Positions 46,547-50,041 of a stretch of 50,041 nucleotides of DNA are shown here, one piece after another. This DNA comes from a virus. The first letter of the stretch is position 1. The number at the start of each line of letters is the position of its first letter. Position numbers and translations under genes: made by a program. Location of the stretch: the IMG/VR virus record IMGVR_UViG_3300037200_000048, positions 1 to 50,041 of that record; one strand, written 5' to 3'. The notes under the pieces are model-generated. The model saw only the letters and a program-made list of their open reading frames with translations, did no database searches and had not been told where the DNA came from.

Positions 46547-46764
46547 GCTATACCTCGATGCGATTTATGCGGGACTGGCCGACTCCGATAGCTTGCTCTA
46601 AGTGTGGGCACATGGCTTGCGTGTGCAGCATCCTAGCCAACCACGCGCCCCACTGCAAGTTCCGAATATCTGCGACCTGCCCGGTCGGAATCGAATGCGA
46701 ACATGGACGCGACACTTGCCCCATCTGCGATCCATGCACATGCAAAACAGGAGCCACACAATGA
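46543..46764 (+). CDS. Cys-rich protein, 73 aa
   Basis: Eleven or more cysteines (CSKCGHMACVCSILANHAPH; TCPICDPCTC), arranged as CxxC and CPxC pairs, suggest two zinc sites or an iron-sulfur binding domain. ATGA overlap with both neighbours. Confidence 0.6.
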   Translation: MSYTSMRFMRDWPTPIACSKCGHMACVCSILANHAPHCKFRISATCPVGIECEHGRDTCPICDPCTCKTGATQ

Positions 46765-46898
46765 TGTCACTAGCCGTAGCAAAGCGAGCTGCACAGGATG
46801 CCAAGACGCGATTCAATGAGTCCAGCCGCCACGAGAGTCCTGCCGAGCCATGCGATTTTCAGTTTGACCGAGGACTTGCACCAGCAGATCAATCGTGA
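46761..46898 (+). CDS. small hypothetical protein, 45 aa
   Basis: Begins at an ATGA overlap (MMSLAVAKRAAQDAKTRFNE). Its 3' 86 bases overlap the leftward HigA-like gene on the opposite strand, so the two transcripts are antisense to each other. Function unknown. Confidence 0.45.
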   Translation: MMSLAVAKRAAQDAKTRFNESSRHESPAEPCDFQFDRGLAPADQS

Positions 46899-47151
46899 AC
46901 ACAATGAGATCGCGGGTATCGCTGCAATCTGGATCGCATATTTCCTTTGCTACCAAATCATTCCGGGCGTCAATCACGGCATCCTTCGCAACCTTTGCCA
47001 TCTGACGTGCCTGTGCAACTGCCTTTAGGGCGGTCAAAAAGGACTCTAGCGATTCCTCTAAGGCTTCGTTAAGGTAATGCTTTGCTACCTCGGGATTAGA
47101 TAAGCGATCCAAGAGTAAAGCCTGAAATGGACGTGATTTTTTAGTGGTCAT
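46813..47151 (-). CDS. HigA-like addiction-antidote / regulator protein, 112 aa
   Basis: NPEVAKHYLNEALEESLESF and LTALKAVAQARQMAKVAKDA (about 19-58) match the start of the COG3636-type addiction module antidote and phage regulator family. After the Ala-rich turn the sequence diverges (IDARNDLVAKEICD); the normal recognition helix is not clear and may be altered. A toxin partner is not visible nearby. It has its own promoter with a palindrome, so autoregulation is likely. Confidence 0.55.
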   Translation of the reverse strand: MTTKKSRPFQALLLDRLSNPEVAKHYLNEALEESLESFLTALKAVAQARQMAKVAKDAVIDARNDLVAKEICDPDCSDTRDLIVFTIDLLVQVLGQTENRMARQDSRGGWTH

Positions 47152-47162
47152 AGTTCACTCAT

Positions 47163-47191
47163 AGCATAGAATCATGCTCTACGGGCGTAAA
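47163..47191 (-). promoter_or_regulatory. promoter and palindrome of the HigA-like gene
   Basis: TTTACG (minus strand, 47191-47186), 17-base spacer, TATGCT (47168-47163). AGCAT-N6-ATGCT at 47163-47178 is a palindrome covering the -10 box, a likely autoregulatory site. The leader is only about 5 bases. Confidence 0.5.
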
Positions 47192-47217
47192 ACTCCTGTT
47201 AGTTGTCTAGCGCTGGA

Positions 47218-47373
47218 CTATTGGGCAAGCGCGGCCTGCAATTCAGCCCGGTCTTTCGCTAGGTCCAGAATGGCCTTGGCCAATATCTCGTCTCCATTGC
47301 CGAATCGCCACGGCTCAGCGAGCACATACTCAGCGACTTCGACGACATCGCGCACTTCTTTGTCGGTCATCAT
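47218..47373 (-). CDS. small helical protein, 51 aa
   Basis: ATGATG start overlapping the PP-loop protein stop. Helical and acidic (KEVRDVVEVAEYVLAEPWRF; LAKAILDLAKDRAELQAAL). Probably made with the PP-loop enzyme. Function unknown. Confidence 0.55.
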   Translation of the reverse strand: MMTDKEVRDVVEVAEYVLAEPWRFGNGDEILAKAILDLAKDRAELQAALAQ

Positions 47374-48230
47374 TCGCACAAACCATACTTCGACTCGCAG
47401 GACTCGCGCTCGTGAAATATCGGGAACAGTTCTTTCCGACCGCCCCTGGCCGTCTTCGACCATGCCACCACTTGATCGATCGTATTGTTCGCTTTCAGCC
47501 CTGGGACCATGGGCGGGAAATAGGTGTAGCCGGTTTCCGTTTCCCAATCGCGAATTTTATCGATCATGTCTGGTCTGCGCAGGACCCAGTTCAGAATGTC
47601 TTCCTTCCCGCTGTTCACGCACGGCGCACACCCGACACGGCCAAATCCCATCAGATACAGAGGATTGATCTTCTCGCCACGCTCGCGGGCACCAGCAAAG
47701 CATTCCACTTTCGCAAGGCCAGCGATGATATGGTTCACCCAGCAATCGAAGTAGTCATCCCATTCGCGGTCTGGATAATCTTTGCGTGCGTGGCTCTCGT
47801 CGCGGCGGACGCCCGTGTACCGCGCGTAGTCCTCGCCTTCGTACTTTCCGCCGACTCCGAACTCACGTTGCATCCATCGGCGTTGCGGGGCCAGCTTCAG
47901 AATCGACGTGCAGAACTGGACCTTCCTGCTCGGAGGCCGCTTCTTGATCCGGATCATGTCCCTGAACGTCAGGACGGCATTTCCGTCCAAGCCCTTATGG
48001 TCCTCAGCAAAGCCTTCGGTAATCCAGATATCAGATACGATAGCTTCAACGATTACAACAGGATGGACCGTAGCCGAGTAATCGGCTATGAACTCAACGG
48101 TAAGCGGGTCTTCGTTTCCACCCGCCTGCGAGTTCATCAGAATAGTGTCATCGTGGCCGTACAGCGCGATTACCCGCGCGGCGGCTTCCTGCGAATCGAT
48201 CCCGCCAGAGAATCCTACAATGTGCTTCAC
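47370..48230 (-). CDS. PP-loop ATPase (PAPS reductase-like) family protein, 286 aa
   Basis: GTG start by GTGA overlap. SGGIDS (8-13) is the PP-loop that binds and adenylates a substrate; FCTSILKLAPQRRW (about 106-119) and GFGRVGCAPCVNSG (about 196-209) have the cysteines of the PAPS reductase / DndC-like branch. In phages such enzymes are suggested to alter DNA or RNA bases or act in sulfur transfer; the substrate here is unknown. It forms an operon with four small genes from one promoter. Confidence 0.75.
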   Translation of the reverse strand: MKHIVGFSGGIDSQEAAARVIALYGHDDTILMNSQAGGNEDPLTVEFIADYSATVHPVVIVEAIVSDIWITEGFAEDHKGLDGNAVLTFRDMIRIKKRPPSRKVQFCTSILKLAPQRRWMQREFGVGGKYEGEDYARYTGVRRDESHARKDYPDREWDDYFDCWVNHIIAGLAKVECFAGARERGEKINPLYLMGFGRVGCAPCVNSGKEDILNWVLRRPDMIDKIRDWETETGYTYFPPMVPGLKANNTIDQVVAWSKTARGGRKELFPIFHERESCESKYGLCE

Positions 48231-48313
48231 GCGCCCACCTTCGCAATCAGCCGCTCATACGTAAGGCGCTTGCCGACGATGGATATGCCGCCGAACTCGA
48301 AATATGGCTTCAT
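48227..48313 (-). CDS. 28-aa small protein
   Basis: Starts at ATGA overlap with GGAG upstream, ends at GTGA overlap with the PP-loop gene. MKPYFEFGGISIVGKRLTYE begins a compact peptide. Supported by the chain of overlaps and its Shine-Dalgarno. Confidence 0.45.
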   Translation of the reverse strand: MKPYFEFGGISIVGKRLTYERLIAKVGA

Positions 48314-48495
48314 TCAGTCTCCAAGGGAGTCATGTATATAAGTCCCTTACAAATGCTTGATTCCAGAAGGCTCAGAGCAAAGCAAAAGCAGGGCAGGCCC
48401 CACTCTCGCCAGCGATTTGGAGACAGTATGCTGTCATCCGTCAGGTCGTCGCTTATGTCAGACAAGTCCCCGTTTGCGCTGCTCGCCTGGATCAC
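48310..48495 (-). CDS. small hypothetical protein, 61 aa
   Basis: GTG start overlapping the upstream TGA (GTGA) and ATGA overlap at the end. Polar N-terminus (ANGDLSDISDDLTDDSILSP), hydrophobic C-terminal third. Part of the PP-loop operon. Confidence 0.45.
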   Translation of the reverse strand: MIQASSANGDLSDISDDLTDDSILSPNRWREWGLPCFCFALSLLESSICKGLIYMTPLETE

Positions 48496-48656
48496 AAGTC
48501 AGTGCCCTTATCGACGCGGGGACGGGCATCTGCACCCATCGGGCCGCCGGTTACTCTCTCGGCGTACCGATTGAGCCGAATGCACGGGCCAAGACGCACG
48601 AAGTCTTTGGGGAGTTCAAGCCGAATTGTCGGGAGAATGTCCGCATAGAATTTCAC
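48492..48656 (-). CDS. small protein, 54 aa, first in PP-loop operon
   Basis: GTG start after AAGG at short spacing; product MKFYADILPTIRLELPKDFV, continuing with RLGPCIRLNRYAERVTGG. It begins soon after the promoter at 48672-48701 and ends in GTGA overlap. Function unknown. Confidence 0.5.
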   Translation of the reverse strand: MKFYADILPTIRLELPKDFVRLGPCIRLNRYAERVTGGPMGADARPRVDKGTDL

Positions 48657-48671
48657 TACCTTGGCGAACCC

Positions 48672-48701
48672 AGATTAGCGGTAGCAACGGGCCGATGTCA
48701 A
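48672..48701 (-). promoter_or_regulatory. leftward promoter of the PP-loop operon
   Basis: TTGACA (minus strand, 48701-48696), 18-base spacer, TAATCT (48677-48672). The -35 box is overlapped by GTCAAGTGTAAAAT (48697-48710), a near copy of a motif at the RHH operator. Confidence 0.6.
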
Positions 48702-48948
48702 GTGTAAAATAAGGGATGCCAGGCGTTGACGCGCCGGACTAGCCCAATCGTCTCAGGAGGACGATTGACGGTATTGAATGTCAACCTCTTTGTCAAGCAT
48801 AAAATTCATTATAACGCCCCGAAATTGATATGGAGGTGTTATTTAGTAGACTTACACTATTATCTGCGCTATAGTTGGTGTCAAGTCGCGTCTCTGAACC
48901 TATTGCCGGGCGTATACCCGCGACCCAAAAGCAGCATTGGAGGCGTTG
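48702..48948. promoter_or_regulatory. 247-base intergenic regulatory region
   Basis: No gene is visible. It holds GTCAAGCATAAAAT (48792-48805) and further TTGAC/GTCAA elements at about 48726, 48767, 48779 and 48880. A possible rightward promoter is TAGACT, 17-base spacer, TATAGT ending about 48874. TTGACA at 48884-48879 on the minus strand could form another leftward promoter. The small rightward gene at 48949 follows. Confidence 0.5.
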
Positions 48949-49101
48949 ATGGCTGACAGTAAAGAAATGCGGAGGCTTACGGGAAAGTGGGCGACTGGCA
49001 ACGATTCTCTTGCTTTTCCATATGAGGCAATGTATGATGTAATTGTTCGCGAGCTGCCTTGGCCGTCATCTCCGAATTTGCCTCCTGTCGTTTCAGTCTG
49101 A
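48949..49101 (+). CDS. small rightward protein, 50 aa
   Basis: GGAGGCGTTG before the ATG, and two terminator-like hairpins right after the stop, so it is a separate short transcription unit. Product begins MADSKEMRRLTGKWATGNDS and has no recognised motif. A monocistronic small gene between phage modules is a typical later-acquired or lysogeny-expressed gene; that is inference. Confidence 0.6.
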   Translation: MADSKEMRRLTGKWATGNDSLAFPYEAMYDVIVRELPWPSSPNLPPVVSV

Positions 49102-49123
49102 CCCCGCACAACGCGGGGTCTTT
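49100..49123 (+). terminator. strong rho-independent terminator
   Basis: GACCCCGC (49100-49107), loop ACAAC, GCGGGGTC (49113-49120), then TTTCT. Ends the monocistronic gene at 48949-49101; the stop codon is part of the stem. Confidence 0.85.
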
Positions 49124-49171
49124 CTGCGTTTGATATGCTGTTTTCAGTTGCAGACCGGCTAAGCGCAGAAC

Positions 49172-49202
49172 GGCCCACCTTGGATTGCCTCCTCGGTGGG
49201 CC
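49172..49202. terminator. second hairpin, possible terminator
   Basis: GGCCCACC (49172-49179) and GGTGGGCC (49195-49202) form a perfect 8-bp stem with a 15-base loop, followed by a pyrimidine-rich stretch (TCTCTGCTGCTCTGCG) but no clear T-run. It separates the rightward unit from the leftward genes that end at 49253. Confidence 0.5.
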
Positions 49203-49252
49203 TCTCTGCTGCTCTGCGTTTGTCCGCGTCCCTCCTTCCTCTAACGAAAAGT

Positions 49253-49447
49253 CTACTCCGGGTCGAGCGCCTTGATTGCGGCGTCCACTGCGTCTCGCTC
49301 AATCGTGAGGGCGAAGATGTTGACGTTCAGCTTGTCGCGGCGCTGCAAAAGGTGGTTTATGGCGATGCTGACGTGCCGGTTGAGTTTCTTGGGTTCGCCG
49401 AGCGGGAATTCTGCTATTGCTGCGTCCTCTGATACCTTTGCCATCAT
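49253..49447 (-). CDS. hypothetical protein, 64 aa
   Basis: AAGGAG 5 bases before the first of two ATGs (49447; ATGA overlap). Helical with charged ends (HVSIAINHLLQRRDKLNVNI). No motif. Last gene of the leftward chain that starts at the repressor. Confidence 0.6.
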   Translation of the reverse strand: MMAKVSEDAAIAEFPLGEPKKLNRHVSIAINHLLQRRDKLNVNIFALTIERDAVDAAIKALDPE

Positions 49448-49755
49448 TTCTTCTCCTTGGTTGCATCCGCCTTCGGTTTTTCCACACACGCCGGTTCCCC
49501 CGCAGCATCCATCGTAGGGGTGAATTCCTTGCCACATGCTTCGGTGATGGCCTTCGCAGCCTCTTGGAGAGCCGCCTGCTTCTGCTGGGCTACCTGGGAC
49601 GCTTGCTCGGCCTGAGACCGCGCCGTGAGGAATTCGGAGTTGGCCTTGAAGTAGGCGATCTTCAGCGCGTCCGTGATTGCCGGCGGTTTGGGTGGTTGCT
49701 GCTGCGCTCCAGCCATTGAGAGCGCGAGGTAGATGGGCCAGAATGACTTCTTCAT
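49444..49755 (-). CDS. exported coiled-coil protein, 103 aa
   Basis: The start at 49755 (AAAGGAACTCA) reveals a signal peptide MKKSFWPIYLALSMAGA. The mature part is a Gln/Ala-rich helix (TARSQAEQASQVAQQKQAAL), likely a periplasmic coiled coil, with two Cys near the C-terminus that could form a disulfide. Size and topology recall envelope-disrupting i-spanin partners, but no transmembrane anchor is seen. Function unknown. Confidence 0.65.
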   Translation of the reverse strand: MKKSFWPIYLALSMAGAQQQPPKPPAITDALKIAYFKANSEFLTARSQAEQASQVAQQKQAALQEAAKAITEACGKEFTPTMDAAGEPACVEKPKADATKEKK

Positions 49756-49768
49756 TGAGTTCCTTTCG

Positions 49769-49852
49769 CTATTGCCTCGGTAAAGCTCGGTAGAGCGTCT
49801 TGCATCCACAGTCGGGACACTCAGTTTTGTCTACAGGCTCTCCGCGCTGCAT
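49769..49852 (-). CDS. 27-aa CxxC protein
   Basis: MQRGEPVDKTECPDCGCKTL carries CPDCGC, half a zinc site. Lies between two small genes of the same strand with 9-13 base gaps; weak Shine-Dalgarno. Might pair with the neighbouring Cys-rich protein. Confidence 0.4.
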   Translation of the reverse strand: MQRGEPVDKTECPDCGCKTLYRALPRQ

Positions 49853-49861
49853 GGTTTTCCG

Positions 49862-50008
49862 TTACGACCGTTCTCTGTCAGTCTTATTTTCGTGCTTTAC
49901 TTTAACCTTCTTCTCGCATTGCCTCCACGAGCATAAGCAGTGCGGTTTCTTACAACTCCGACAGTAGGTTTCGCGGCCATAGCAAGCTGCGCAGTACTTC
50001 ACTGTCAT
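49862..50008 (-). CDS. 48-aa Cys-rich zinc-binding protein spanning the contig junction
   Basis: Eight cysteines in MTVKYCAACYGRETYCRSCK and PHCLCSWRQCEKK, fitting two zinc sites. AAAAGGG before the ATG. The 5' part is repeated at 1-94 because of the terminal overlap. In the circle the gene is coupled by ATGA to the 30-aa gene at 91-183, completing a chain from the HTH repressor. Confidence 0.6.
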   Translation of the reverse strand: MTVKYCAACYGRETYCRSCKKPHCLCSWRQCEKKVKVKHENKTDRERS

Positions 50009-50041
50009 AAGACCCTTTTCAGACCCTGATACCCGCAATTG
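49915..50041. repeat. direct terminal repeat, right copy (assembly overlap)
   Basis: Identical to bases 1-127; see the left copy. One copy should be removed before analysing the circular genome. Confidence 0.95.

Noticed and set aside
48357-48707. 116-aa rightward ORF opposite the PP-loop operon
   Set aside because: It has no Shine-Dalgarno and the opposite strand holds a chain of coupled small genes and a promoter.
1-50041. integrase, attachment site, tRNA genes, DNA polymerase
   Set aside because: I looked for recombinase motifs, tRNA cloverleaf elements and polymerase motifs by eye and saw none; absence is not proven without a search.

Overview
The window is a complete, circularly assembled genome of a tailed phage with a short, podovirus-type tail. 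Its first and last 127 bases are identical, so the unique length is 49,914 bp. The module set supports a podovirus: large terminase, portal, scaffold, HK97-type major capsid protein, adaptor, tail-nozzle protein and a run of internal-virion (ejection) proteins, with no tail tube, tape measure or sheath. No integrase, DNA polymerase, helicase or tRNA gene was recognised. The host is not stated by the sequence. Secreted-type tail proteins carrying L-type lectin and chitobiase C-terminal-like repeats resemble proteins common in Acidobacteriota, so a soil acidobacterial host is a reasonable guess.

Layout. (1) About 0.53-0.62 kb is a genetic switch: an HTH repressor transcribed leftward and the early operon transcribed rightward, from two facing promoters whose -35 boxes are the arms of one inverted repeat. 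(2) 0.7-10.6 kb (+) is the early operon of about 28 small, mostly stop-start-overlapping genes. It includes an AAA+ recombination-type ATPase, a methyltransferase, a primase-type zinc domain, a PD-(D/E)XK-HNH fusion nuclease, a second HNH nuclease and many zinc-ribbon proteins. (3) 10.6-13.7 kb (-) is a lysis-like module (lipoprotein and holin-like membrane proteins) plus a prohead-protease-like gene far from the capsid genes. (4) 13.7-20.7 kb (-) encodes three large tail or adhesin-like proteins, each with an N-terminal signal peptide. (5) 20.7-31.9 kb (-) holds ejection proteins, nozzle, adaptor, capsid and scaffold. (6) 32.3-35.4 kb (-) holds the portal surrounded by very small, highly basic genes. 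(7) 35.5-44.6 kb (-) holds terminase and small genes. (8) 44.6-49.9 kb contains regulators (RHH, HigA-like), a GIY-YIG protein, a PP-loop (PAPS reductase-like) operon, dense promoter/operator DNA, and a chain of small genes that reads across the assembly junction into the repressor operon.

The strongest leads are: (a) five tiny, mostly Lys/Arg-rich ORFs, with a sixth basic ORF upstream of the portal, inside the head module; (b) packaging genes terL and portal, whose reading frames extend upstream of any canonical start to an in-frame amber codon next to a Shine-Dalgarno-like sequence; (c) consecutive late tail-type proteins with export signals; (d) a repeated operator-like motif in several promoters, with repressor mRNAs predicted to be leaderless or nearly so. 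All functions are from reading the sequence; no database search was run.
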